Source of the DNA: Citricoccus zhacaiensis
GTDB taxonomy: Bacteria; Actinomycetota; Actinomycetes; Actinomycetales; Micrococcaceae
Length of the DNA: 54,030 nt
Direction: 5' to 3'
NCBI RefSeq assembly: GCF_014645315.1
Contig: NZ_BMLQ01000003.1
Coordinates: 1-54,030 of the forward strand
Shown here: positions 8,297-16,368 of the stretch, piece by piece
Layout: the number at the start of each line of letters is the position of its first letter
How positions within the stretch are numbered: position 1 is the stretch's first letter
Made by a program: the position numbers and the translations under genes
The notes under the pieces: model-generated
Databases searched by the model: none
Seen by the model: only the letters and a program-made list of their open reading frames with translations
Told to the model about the DNA's origin: nothing

Positions 8297-9172
8297 TCAA
8301 TCAATCTGGACAGCGGCTCCGCCGTCGGACCGTCCGTCAGCCGGCGTCGTGCTGCCGCCGGTGAAGACGTCTCCTTCGGCACCCAGGACGAACCGGTCGC
8401 CGGGCACGGCGTTGCGGAGGACTTGTACGACGGTGTCCGCATCTGTGGACACGCAACCCCACGACTCCGCCATGCCAGCGTGCAGGAAGATCGCGAACGA
8501 GAGTCCGGGCCGGGCCTCGGTGTCCGGAGGCCGGTTGAAGTTGACCACGACGGCCTGCTCGTAGAGCCCATCCTCCATCAACTCCCACAGACCTTCGTCC
8601 GGCCACTGGCCCTCACCCTCGAAGTACTGGTTGAAGTGCGGTCCCGGCCGCCCGCCCCAATGGCTGTCGGGCGACAGCTCGTGGTATTCCAGGTCCGTCC
8701 CCGGGTCCACTCGTCCGAACCCCTCGGTCATCGTGTAGGAACCCGTCGGGGTCTGCAGGGTATTGACCTCGGTCGTGTCCACGGGGCCGAACCCACCGGA
8801 GCCGATCCTGGCCGGCCGGACCCATTCTTCCGCGTATCCGCCTTGCACTCGATGGCAGCTCGTCAAGGTCGCCTCGGTGGTCTCCCGCTGCTCTCCGAGG
8901 GCGAACACCACGCGTTGGGCGTCCCCGGTATCGAAGCGGACTTCCCCGTCCGAGAGGCGGTGGCACGGCCCCGAGGTGGCCGGCGCCGCCTCCATCGGCT
9001 CCGGCGGCTCTGTCGATGCCGTCGCCGTGGGCCCGCCCGACGCCCCACCGCCCGGCGGAGGCGCCACCATGCAACCGGTCACGGTCGCGGCGATGGCCAC
9101 AGCGATCATCACGACTGCGGTCGGCGCCGTGACCGATGCGGTGCGCCGGTTCCGGCGCAGGGGGCCCTTCAT
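8297..9172 (-). CDS. YkuD-type (L,D-transpeptidase-like) lipoprotein
   Basis: A 291-residue predicted lipoprotein: basic N-terminus, hydrophobic stretch VVMIAVAIAATV and lipobox VTGC, then a Gly/Pro/Thr linker. The C-terminal part contains FAIFLHAGMAESWGCVS, which fits the His...Gly-Cys active site of YkuD L,D-transpeptidases, in the short-spaced form seen in some actinobacterial members. The usual SHGC is SWGC here. Such enzymes act on peptidoglycan stem peptides outside the membrane. The ATG at 9172 was chosen for the strong GGAGGA directly upstream. It is divergent from the peptide synthetase operon. The family call is moderate; activity is not assured given the altered motif. Confidence 0.65.
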   Translation of the reverse strand: MKGPLRRNRRTASVTAPTAVVMIAVAIAATVTGCMVAPPPGGGASGGPTATASTEPPEPMEAAPATSGPCHRLSDGEVRFDTGDAQRVVFALGEQRETTEATLTSCHRVQGGYAEEWVRPARIGSGGFGPVDTTEVNTLQTPTGSYTMTEGFGRVDPGTDLEYHELSPDSHWGGRPGPHFNQYFEGEGQWPDEGLWELMEDGLYEQAVVVNFNRPPDTEARPGLSFAIFLHAGMAESWGCVSTDADTVVQVLRNAVPGDRFVLGAEGDVFTGGSTTPADGRSDGGAAVQID

Positions 9173-9646
9173 TCCTCCATTATGGTCCGCCCTGATGCCA
9201 CTCGACGCCGCCCGATACTGCTCCGATGCCACCCGGGACTGCTCGACGCCGCCCGGGTGTCACCCGACGACGCCGCGGTTCCGGCCCCGGCCGCCTCGAC
9301 ACCGTCTCGAGCCCCAGGAGCCACCTTCGCGCCCGCGCGGGGCCGTCCCACGCGTCGTCCGTCCACATTCCATCTGACAGGGGTGTTCAGGTCCAGGTTG
9401 AGGAATTCGACTCATCGGTTCGAGGGTTACCCGCCAGTAGATCACGGGAGTCCACGTGGAGATCGGGTACCGGACAGGTGAAGAACCAGTAGGCCGTATG
9501 CCTACGGTCTTAGAGGGCAGTACGTGCCCACCGGTCGCTATCCCGTAACGCCCCTGTTACCGGCCGGTGGGTACGGACATGCGGGGCACGGGTCTGCATG
9601 CCTCCGGACCGTCGAGCGGTCCCACGACAGGCCAAAGAGACCGGGG
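9173..9646. other. Long intergenic region with structured leader before the peptide synthetase gene
   Basis: No gene is evident in these 474 bases. The right half can fold: GTAGGC/GCCTAC (9490-9495/9501-9506), then a nested hairpin with outer arms CCCACCGG (9528-9535) and CCGGTGGG (9564-9571) and inner arms GTAAC/GTTAC (9545-9549/9556-9560). If translation starts at 9647 or 9683, these lie in the mRNA leader. I recognise no known riboswitch consensus. The left half is GC-rich sequence without clear features. Confidence 0.45.
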
Positions 9647-12600
9647 ATGAGGAATCACCCCGTACCGACTCATGGGGGAAAATTGCCGCAGGACCACCGA
9701 AATGCCACGGCGAACGATGAACGGACCCCGACGACCTCGGGTGGGGGACGCGGCAACGCAGTCCTGACGGCCGAAACCGAGCACGGTCGTACGCAGGAGC
9801 CGTCCCTCACGGAGGAACTGGCCCTGTACTCCGGTGGACCGGCCGCCACGCCACGGACCCTCGTGGACATCCTGCGGGAGACCATCGCCAGCTACCCGGG
9901 GGCCCAGGCCGTGGACGACGGCACCACCGCCCTCAGCTACGCCGAGTTCGGTGAGCGGGTGGACGAGATGGCCCGGCGCCTGTGGTCCATGGACATCGGC
10001 GCGGGGGACCGCGTGGGAATCCGTGTGCCCTCCGGCAGTATCGACCTCTACGTGGCGATCCTCGGGACCCTCACAGCCGGTGCTGCCTACGTGCCCGTCG
10101 ACGCGGACGAGCCGGACGAGCGCGCCGGCACGGTCTGGGCCGAGGCCGGGGTGTGCGCCGTCGTGACCGAGGGCCTGACGATCTCGGCCCGGCCGGGCGT
10201 GGCCACGGTGGGCGGGGCCCCCGAGCCGCATCCGGAGGACGACGCGTGGATCATCTTCACGTCCGGCTCCACGGGCAAGCCCAAGGGCGTGGCCATCACC
10301 CATCGGTCCGCTGCGGCCTGGGCGGACGCCGAGGCGCAGATGTTCCTCCAGGCCGAGCCGCTGACGCGGGGTGACCGGGTGCTGGCCGGACTGTCGGTGG
10401 CCTTCGACGCCTCCTGTGAGGAGATGTGGCTGGCCTGGCGCAACGGTGCCTGCCTGGTGCCGGCGCCACGCTCACTCGTCCGTTCCGGTGAGGATCTCGG
10501 CCCCTGGCTGGCCGAACGGCGCATCACCGCTGTCTCCACTGTGCCCACCCTGGCGGCCATGTGGCCGCAGGAGGCCCTGGACAACATCCGTCTGCTGATC
10601 TTCGGCGGCGAGGCCCTGCCGGGTGAACTCGTGACGAGGCTGGCCGGCCCGGGGCGGGAACTGTGGAACACCTATGGCCCGACGGAGGCAACCGTCATCG
10701 CCTGCGGCGCCGCGCTGGACGGGGACGGCCCCGTGTCGATCGGGCTGCCGCTGCGGGGATGGGAACTGGCCGTCGTCGACCCCCAAGGCGATCCGGTCCG
10801 GTGGGGCGAGACCGGTGAGCTCATCATCGGCGGCGTCGGGCTGGGACGGTACCTGGACGCGGCCAAGGACGCCGAGAAGTACGCCCCGATGCCCTCCCTG
10901 GGTTGGGAGCGCGCCTACCGCAGCGGCGACCTCGTGGTCGCCGAACCCGACGGGCTGTTGTTCGCCGGGCGGGTGGACGATCAGATCAAGCTCGGCGGCC
11001 GCCGCGTGGAACTGGGTGAGATCGATGACACCCTGAGCCGCCTGCCCGGCGTGGCCGCCGGGGCGGCCGCCGTCCAGTCCACCCCGAGCGGGAACAAGGT
11101 CCTGGCCGGCTACCTGTTGCCTGAGCCCGGAACCACCCTGGACCTGAGCGCCCTGCGGCGCCGCCTGGCCGAGCAGCTTCCGGCCCCCTTGGTGCCGGCG
11201 CTGGCCGTCATGGACGAATTGCCGCTGAAGACCTCCGGCAAGGTGGACCGGAAGGCCCTGCCCTGGCCGGTGCAGCAGGCCGACGGCTCCGGGCACCAGT
11301 TGAGCGGGACCGAGGGCTGGATCGCCGACCTGTGGACCGAGCTGCTCGGCCCGCTCCCGCTGGACGGGGACAGCGACTTCTTCGCCTCGGGAGGGGCCAG
11401 CCTGGCGGCGGCCCATCTTGTCGGGAAGCTGCGAAGCCAGTACCCGGACGTGTCCATCGCGGACATCTACGCCCATCCCACCCTGGGAGCGCTCGCTGCG
11501 CACCTGGAAGGCCTGGAGTCCGGCGAGGACGAGGAACGCGAGCGTGAACCCACCCCGTGGTGGACGGGGCTGGTCCAGCTCCCCGTGATCCTGGGTCTCT
11601 ACGGGATCACGGGTCTGCGGTACCTGACCGGCATCGGCATCGTGTGCTGGTTCCTGTTCAACGTGGCACCCTTCCCGACCCTGTGGGTGCCGAATCCGCC
11701 GGTGTGGATCCTGATCACCGCCTGGGCCGTGCTGTTCAGCCTGCCCTCGCGGATCGTGTTCGCCGCGGCGGCATCGCGGCTGCTGACCGCCGGGATCGCG
11801 CCCGGGACCTATCCGCGGGGCGGAGCGGTCCACCTGAGGATCTGGGCCGCCGAACGGATCGTGACCTTCGGCAAGCTGGAACCGATCATGGGGACCTCTT
11901 GGGGCATCGCCTACGCCCGTCTGCTCGGCAACCGGATCGGCCGGGACGTCCACCTGGATGCCATGCCGCCGGTCACCGGCCTGATGAGCGTCGGTGCCTG
12001 CGCGTCGATCGAGTACGAGGTCGACCTGGGCGGGCATTGGCTGGACGGCGATCACCTCCACGTCGGCGCGCTGGAGATCGGCACGGGGGCCCGCGTGGGC
12101 ACCCGATCCGTGCTCATGGACGGCGCCTGCCTGGGGGAGAACGCCGAGGTCGATCCCGGGACCGTGGTCTCTGGCCCGGTTCCGGCCGGTGAACGCTGGG
12201 CCGGCTCGCAGATGGAGTACGTCGGCCAGGCCGGTGACGAGTGGCCGGTGTCCGAGCGGCCCCATCACGGGCGCCGTGGGGTCCAGCTGCTCTTCCCGCT
12301 GTCCCTGTTCGGCCTGGGCCTGCTGCCGGTGGTGTCGGTGGTGCCGGGAACCCTCGTGGTGATGTGGACCGTTCAGTTCCAGCAACTGGCACTGCTCTCC
12401 GACGTGCTGTGGGCCCTGGCCGCGCTGGTCCCCGTGTTCGCCGTGCTCACAGTGCTGACCTTCCTGTCCCTGATCGCAGGGGCGGTCCGATTGCTGGCCC
12501 GGCTGATCGTCCCAGGGCTGCATCCGTTGCATTCGGCCGCCGGCTGGGCGGTATGGCTCAGCAACCTGTTGCTCGCCAGGACCCTCATCGCGGTCTATCC

Positions 12601-13786
12601 GATCTACGCCAGCGTCCTGACCCCGCTGTGGTTCCGACTCCTCGGTGCCCGGGTGGGGCGCCACGTGGAGATCTCGACGCTGGAGTCGATCCCGCACCTG
12701 ACCGTCCTGGGTGATCGGTCCTTCATGGCCGACCACTCGATGGGCACCTCGGCTCGGGTGCGCCGGGGGTGGATGCACGTGGGCCCGACCTCCGTGGGAA
12801 GCCGGTCCTTCGTCGGCAACTCGGCCGTCGTCGGTCCGGACCGCCACGTGCCGGACCGCTCCCTCGTGGCCGTGCTCTCCTCGGCGCCGCGGGACATGCC
12901 GGAGGCCTCCAACTTCTTCGGCCGCCCCGCCGTCGAGCTGCCCCGGCCGGTGGACGGCGCAGACTCCGGACTGACCTATGACCCTCCCACGCAGCTCGTC
13001 GCCGCCCGTGCGGCCGTGGAGGCCTTCCGCCTCCTGCCCTTCATGATCGCCGCCTGGCTGGCCCTGGCCACCGTCTGGGTCATCTCCGAGATCTTGGACA
13101 ACGGCGGGTTCTGGGCCGCGGTGGCACTGTCCGGATTGGTGATGCTCGCCAGCAGCACCGTGGCCTGCACCATTGCCCTGGTGGCCAAGTGGGCCCTGGT
13201 CGGACGGTTCAAACCCGGCCGGCATGCCCTGTGGACGAGCTTCGTCTGGCGGAACGAGCTCGCGGACGTGTTCTCCGAGTCCCTGGCGGTGCCCGGGCTG
13301 GTCAGGATGAGCCTGGGCACACCGATGCTCAACATCTGGCTGCGGCTCATGGGGGCGAAGGTCGGCCGCCGCGTGTGGTGCGAGACCTGGTGGCTGCCGG
13401 AGTTCGACGTCATCGAGATCGGCCACGGGGTCAGCATCAATCGGGGCACCGTGCTCCAGACCCACCTCTTTCACGACCGCATCATGCGGATCGATCCCGT
13501 CCGGATGGAGGATCGATCCACCCTGGGTCCGAACAGCGTGCTGCTGCCCGGCAGCGTCGTCGAAGACGGCGCGACCGTGGGCCCCGGCTCGTTGGTCATG
13601 GCCCAGGAGACCGTTCCGGCCCACGGGCGCTGGGCCGGCAATCCGATCAGCCGCTGGGATCGGAAGTGGACCACGTCAGCCGGCCCGTCCGTGGCCGTGC
13701 CCGCCTCCTCGGGCCCTGTCCCGTCCGGCTCCCTGCGCACCGATCCGATCAACCGCACCATCACGACTGAAGGGCAAGCACGATGA
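9647..13786 (+). CDS. Pls/PosA-type membrane nonribosomal peptide synthetase (candidate epsilon-poly-lysine synthetase)
   Basis: About 1,379 residues. An adenylation domain comes first: A3 TSGSTGKPKGVA, A4 FDASCEEMW, A5 YGPTEATV, A7 YRSGDL, A8 GRVDDQIKLGGRRVELGE, A10 TSGKVDRKALP. A carrier domain follows, with FFASGGASLAAAHL (pantetheine Ser in GGAS). Then three repeats of two membrane helices plus a hexapeptide/acyltransferase-like soluble domain: six TM segments and three C-terminal modules. This is the layout of Streptomyces Pls, which links lysines through epsilon-amines. Read by eye against GrsA, the substrate code is DAESIGTVIK, which resembles a published lysine code. Start uncertain: ATG 9647 is used, a TTG at 9683 follows GGGGGA, and the frame is open to 9524. 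The stop overlaps the dapA-like start. Confidence 0.85.
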   Translation: MRNHPVPTHGGKLPQDHRNATANDERTPTTSGGGRGNAVLTAETEHGRTQEPSLTEELALYSGGPAATPRTLVDILRETIASYPGAQAVDDGTTALSYAEFGERVDEMARRLWSMDIGAGDRVGIRVPSGSIDLYVAILGTLTAGAAYVPVDADEPDERAGTVWAEAGVCAVVTEGLTISARPGVATVGGAPEPHPEDDAWIIFTSGSTGKPKGVAITHRSAAAWADAEAQMFLQAEPLTRGDRVLAGLSVAFDASCEEMWLAWRNGACLVPAPRSLVRSGEDLGPWLAERRITAVSTVPTLAAMWPQEALDNIRLLIFGGEALPGELVTRLAGPGRELWNTYGPTEATVIACGAALDGDGPVSIGLPLRGWELAVVDPQGDPVRWGETGELIIGGVGLGRYLDAAKDAEKYAPMPSLGWERAYRSGDLVVAEPDGLLFAGRVDDQIKLGGRRVELGEIDDTLSRLPGVAAGAAAVQSTPSGNKVLAGYLLPEPGTTLDLSALRRRLAEQLPAPLVPALAVMDELPLKTSGKVDRKALPWPVQQADGSGHQLSGTEGWIADLWTELLGPLPLDGDSDFFASGGASLAAAHLVGKLRSQYPDVSIADIYAHPTLGALAAHLEGLESGEDEEREREPTPWWTGLVQLPVILGLYGITGLRYLTGIGIVCWFLFNVAPFPTLWVPNPPVWILITAWAVLFSLPSRIVFAAAASRLLTAGIAPGTYPRGGAVHLRIWAAERIVTFGKLEPIMGTSWGIAYARLLGNRIGRDVHLDAMPPVTGLMSVGACASIEYEVDLGGHWLDGDHLHVGALEIGTGARVGTRSVLMDGACLGENAEVDPGTVVSGPVPAGERWAGSQMEYVGQAGDEWPVSERPHHGRRGVQLLFPLSLFGLGLLPVVSVVPGTLVVMWTVQFQQLALLSDVLWALAALVPVFAVLTVLTFLSLIAGAVRLLARLIVPGLHPLHSAAGWAVWLSNLLLARTLIAVYPIYASVLTPLWFRLLGARVGRHVEISTLESIPHLTVLGDRSFMADHSMGTSARVRRGWMHVGPTSVGSRSFVGNSAVVGPDRHVPDRSLVAVLSSAPRDMPEASNFFGRPAVELPRPVDGADSGLTYDPPTQLVAARAAVEAFRLLPFMIAAWLALATVWVISEILDNGGFWAAVALSGLVMLASSTVACTIALVAKWALVGRFKPGRHALWTSFVWRNELADVFSESLAVPGLVRMSLGTPMLNIWLRLMGAKVGRRVWCETWWLPEFDVIEIGHGVSINRGTVLQTHLFHDRIMRIDPVRMEDRSTLGPNSVLLPGSVVEDGATVGPGSLVMAQETVPAHGRWAGNPISRWDRKWTTSAGPSVAVPASSGPVPSGSLRTDPINRTITTEGQAR

Positions 13787-14805
13787 GTATGGTTCCCGAC
13801 AGGCTCGACACCGACTCGACCACTGCCAACGCCCCGAATGCGGCCTCCGCTGCGTTCGGCCGGGTCATCACCGCCATGGTGACGCCGTTCGACCACGCCG
13901 GCCGGCTGGACGAACGGGGCACGGAACGGCTGGCTGCCTGGCTGACCCGCGATGGCTGGAACGATTCCGTGGTGGTCAACGGCACCACCGGTGAGTCGAT
14001 CTCCACCACTGACCGGGAGAAGTCCCGGGCCATCCGCGCCGCCAAGCTGGGTGCCGCAGCCCATGGCGGCAAAGTGATCGCGGGCGTCGGGGCCGGGAGC
14101 ACGGCCCACAGCATCAAGCTGGCCAAGGAGGCGGCCTCGTCCGGTGCTGACGGGCTGCTCGTCGTGGCACCGTATTATTCCTGCCCCGGCCAGGCCGGAC
14201 TGCTGAAGCACCTGCTGGCCGTGGCCGACGCCACCAAGCTTCCCGTGATGATCTACGACATCCCCAAGCGCACCGGCATCGCGATCGAGACCGAGACGGT
14301 CCTGGCCGCCGCACGGCACCCACGCATCCTGGCCGTCAAGGAGGCCAAGGGCGATCTTGAGGGGGCCACCGAGGTCATGGGACAGACACACCTGGCGTAC
14401 TACTCGGGCGACGATGCGCTGAACCTGCCCTGGCTGTCCGTGGGGGCCACCGGCTTCGTGTCGGTGGTCGGCCACGTGGTGGGTGACCAGCTCACCCAGC
14501 TGGTGCAGCATCACGTCCACGGCCGGAACGCGGAGGCCCTGGCGCTGCACCGCCACCTCATGCCGCTCTTCCGCGGGATGTTCTGGGCCCCCGGTGCCGC
14601 GTCGGCCAAGGCCGCGCTGGGTGACCTGGGACTACCCGGCGGACCAGTGCGCCTGCCACTGGTCGATCTGACCGAGGGGCAGCGGCGCGAGCTGCGCCAC
14701 GTCCTGGCCGGGACGGTGACCGAGATGGGCGCGCCGGCGGATCCCGCCCGGGTGCCCACCGGCTGGCTTCCCGCAGAGGCCGCGGTCGGACGGGTCGGCC
14801 GGTGA
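13783..14805 (+). CDS. 4-hydroxy-tetrahydrodipicolinate synthase (DapA family)
   Basis: A 340-residue (beta/alpha)8 aldolase of the DapA family, the first committed step toward diaminopimelate and lysine. The active-site residues of the E. coli enzyme can all be placed: Thr44-type in VNGTTGES, Tyr107-type in PYYSCP, Tyr133 and Arg138 in MIYDIPKRTG, and the Schiff-base Lys in ILAVKEAKGD. It therefore looks like a genuine DapA and not a remote sialate or KDG aldolase relative. Its ATG overlaps the synthetase stop (ATGA) and its own stop overlaps the next GTG (GTGA), so the three genes are translationally coupled. A dedicated lysine-precursor enzyme beside a synthetase with a lysine-like code is meaningful. 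It may not be the cell's only DapA. Confidence 0.88.
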   Translation: MSMVPDRLDTDSTTANAPNAASAAFGRVITAMVTPFDHAGRLDERGTERLAAWLTRDGWNDSVVVNGTTGESISTTDREKSRAIRAAKLGAAAHGGKVIAGVGAGSTAHSIKLAKEAASSGADGLLVVAPYYSCPGQAGLLKHLLAVADATKLPVMIYDIPKRTGIAIETETVLAAARHPRILAVKEAKGDLEGATEVMGQTHLAYYSGDDALNLPWLSVGATGFVSVVGHVVGDQLTQLVQHHVHGRNAEALALHRHLMPLFRGMFWAPGAASAKAALGDLGLPGGPVRLPLVDLTEGQRRELRHVLAGTVTEMGAPADPARVPTGWLPAEAAVGRVGR

Positions 14806-16034
14806 CCTCGACGGACGGACCAGCGGATCGCCTCGGCACCCAGGACGGAGCCGTGGTTGCCGTGCCACGCCGGTCGAGGCGGATCGTCGGCCTCGATGCC
14901 GCCCGCGGGCTCGCGCTGATCGGCATGATCGCCATCCACGTCCTGCCCGAGGTGACCGAGACCGGCGAGACCACCCTGATCTGGGACCTCGGCTCGGGCA
15001 TCTCGGCCGCCTTGTTCACGTTCCTGGCTGGCGTCTCCCTGGCGCTGATGACCGGAGGCAACAAACCGGCGACCGGCGAGGCGCTGGCGGCCAAGCGGGT
15101 CGGCATCGCCGTCCGGGCCGTGGTGCTCATCGTCATCGGGCTGATGCTGGCGATCCTCAATCCGCCGGCCGGGATCATCCTGACCTACTACGGTGTCATG
15201 TTCCTCATGGCCATACCGCTGCTCGGGGCGCCCGCGCCGATGATCGCCACCGTGGCCGGAGTGTTCGCGCTGGCGGGGTCGCTGTTCATCCACCTCGTCG
15301 GCAACGCGATGCCGAACCTGGACGGTTATGACCCGTCGCTCGGCTCCCTCGTCGCCGAGCCGGACGCCACGATCGCCGCACTGCTGGTCACCGGCACCTA
15401 CCCCGTCCTGGCGTGGTCTGCCTTCCTCTGCGCCGGCCTCACCGTCGGACGGTTCAACCTGACCCTGCGGGACACCCACCTCAGGCTGATGGTGGTGGGC
15501 CTGACCATGGCACTGGTCACCTGGCTCGTCTCGTGGCTGTCCATCGAGGTCCTCGGCGGGTTCGACCGGGTCCTCGCGACCACGCCCGGGCTGACGGAGG
15601 ACGAGCTGGTGCGGTCACTGACCTGGGGCCTGGAGTTCACCACCCCGGACATCACCTCGGGCTGGTGGCTGCTGATGCTGTCACCGTATTCCGAGACCCC
15701 CGTGGAGGTCCTCAATGCCCTGGGCTGGGCCTTGGCCTGCCTGGGGGCCATGCTCTGGCTGGGTCAGCGGATCGGGACGTGGCTCCGGCCGCTGGCCCTG
15801 GTCGGCTCCATGACGCTCACGCTCTACGTGGTCCACCTGATCTTCCTGGCGACCGGACTGCTGCAGGAGTCCCCGTACATCTCGTTCTGGCTGCAGGTGG
15901 GCCTGGCCCTGCTGTTCGTGGTGCTCTGGCGCAATGTCACGGAGCGGTCCCAGGGCCCGCTGGAATGGATGACCACCACGGCCTCGTCCGCGGGGCAGCG
16001 GTGGTACCGGAGTCGAAAGTCCGGACGGTCCTGA
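14802..16034 (+). CDS. Membrane acyltransferase-like protein (HGSNAT/DUF418 type)
   Basis: A 410-residue polytopic membrane protein with roughly nine to ten hydrophobic segments. The start RRIVGLDAARGLALIGMIA is the signature of the heparan-alpha-glucosaminide N-acetyltransferase-like/DUF418 group, and the end (SMTLTLYVVHLIFLATGLL) matches the DUF418 tail. Members are thought to move acyl groups across membranes, but few are characterised. The GTG start overlaps the dapA-like stop, making this the third gene of the coupled operon. An obvious hypothesis is acylation or handling of the peptide made by the synthetase; the sequence does not prove this. A basic C-terminus follows the last helix. 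Confidence 0.72.
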   Translation: MTSTDGPADRLGTQDGAVVAVPRRSRRIVGLDAARGLALIGMIAIHVLPEVTETGETTLIWDLGSGISAALFTFLAGVSLALMTGGNKPATGEALAAKRVGIAVRAVVLIVIGLMLAILNPPAGIILTYYGVMFLMAIPLLGAPAPMIATVAGVFALAGSLFIHLVGNAMPNLDGYDPSLGSLVAEPDATIAALLVTGTYPVLAWSAFLCAGLTVGRFNLTLRDTHLRLMVVGLTMALVTWLVSWLSIEVLGGFDRVLATTPGLTEDELVRSLTWGLEFTTPDITSGWWLLMLSPYSETPVEVLNALGWALACLGAMLWLGQRIGTWLRPLALVGSMTLTLYVVHLIFLATGLLQESPYISFWLQVGLALLFVVLWRNVTERSQGPLEWMTTTASSAGQRWYRSRKSGRS

Positions 16035-16056
16035 GCGGAGAACCGGCGCCAGGGGC

Positions 16057-16062
16057 TAAAAT
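16057..16062 (+). promoter_or_regulatory. -10 box of a leaderless promoter
   Basis: TAAAAT lies 6 nt before the GTG at 16069, too close for a ribosome-binding site, so the mRNA should begin at or next to the start codon. Confidence 0.55.
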
Positions 16063-16068
16063 CGGGAT

Positions 16069-16338
16069 GTGACCATTGATCTCGCAGCCCGGGAGCAGGC
16101 CGGCCGTGCGCTCTACGAGCAGCGGATGGCGTTGCTGCCCGGACTGGGCCAGCCGCCAGCGCCGGCCTGGGAGGACCTGTCGGACGGCGAACGCGAACGC
16201 TGGTGCCGCCACACCGACGGTCCGGTGCCGGGCCTCGGCCCGACGCGCACCCGGCCCGTGACACGCACCCCGGGTGCCAGGGCCGACGGCGTGGACGGTG
16301 CCCCTGTGGACGACGCGACGCGGGCCCGCAGAGCGTAG
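16069..16338 (+). CDS. Small hypothetical protein
   Basis: An 89-residue open frame starting with GTG directly after a TAAAAT box. The N-terminal half is Glu/Arg/Leu-rich and likely helical (AREQAGRALYEQRMALLPGL, then WEDLSDGERERW). The C-terminal half is Pro/Arg/Thr-rich and probably disordered. The WEDLSDGERERW piece resembles short segments found in small actinobacterial proteins of unknown function. It stands alone between the synthetase operon and the IclR gene. I do not recognise a function. Confidence 0.5.
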   Translation: MTIDLAAREQAGRALYEQRMALLPGLGQPPAPAWEDLSDGERERWCRHTDGPVPGLGPTRTRPVTRTPGARADGVDGAPVDDATRARRA

Positions 16339-16356
16339 GGCGGACGCCGATCTCGG

Positions 16357-16362
16357 TAGGCT
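16357..16362 (+). promoter_or_regulatory. -10 box of a leaderless promoter (IclR gene)
   Basis: TAGGCT lies 6 nt before the ATG at 16369 with no room for a Shine-Dalgarno sequence. Confidence 0.55.
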
Positions 16363-16368
16363 CACACC

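Noticed and set aside
9417-9430. GGTTCGAGGGTTAC resembling a tRNA T-arm
   Set aside because: No matching acceptor, D or anticodon stems could be built around it.
10472-13624. Very long open frame antisense to the peptide synthetase gene
   Set aside because: It mirrors the codon periodicity of the real gene in GC-rich DNA, is dominated by Gly/Arg/His/Gln, has no domain I recognise and overlaps the whole synthetase.
13783-14805. DapA-like gene as a sialate or keto-deoxy-sugar aldolase
   Set aside because: All the DapA catalytic residues I can place are conserved, including the Arg in KRTG that binds the semialdehyde carboxylate.
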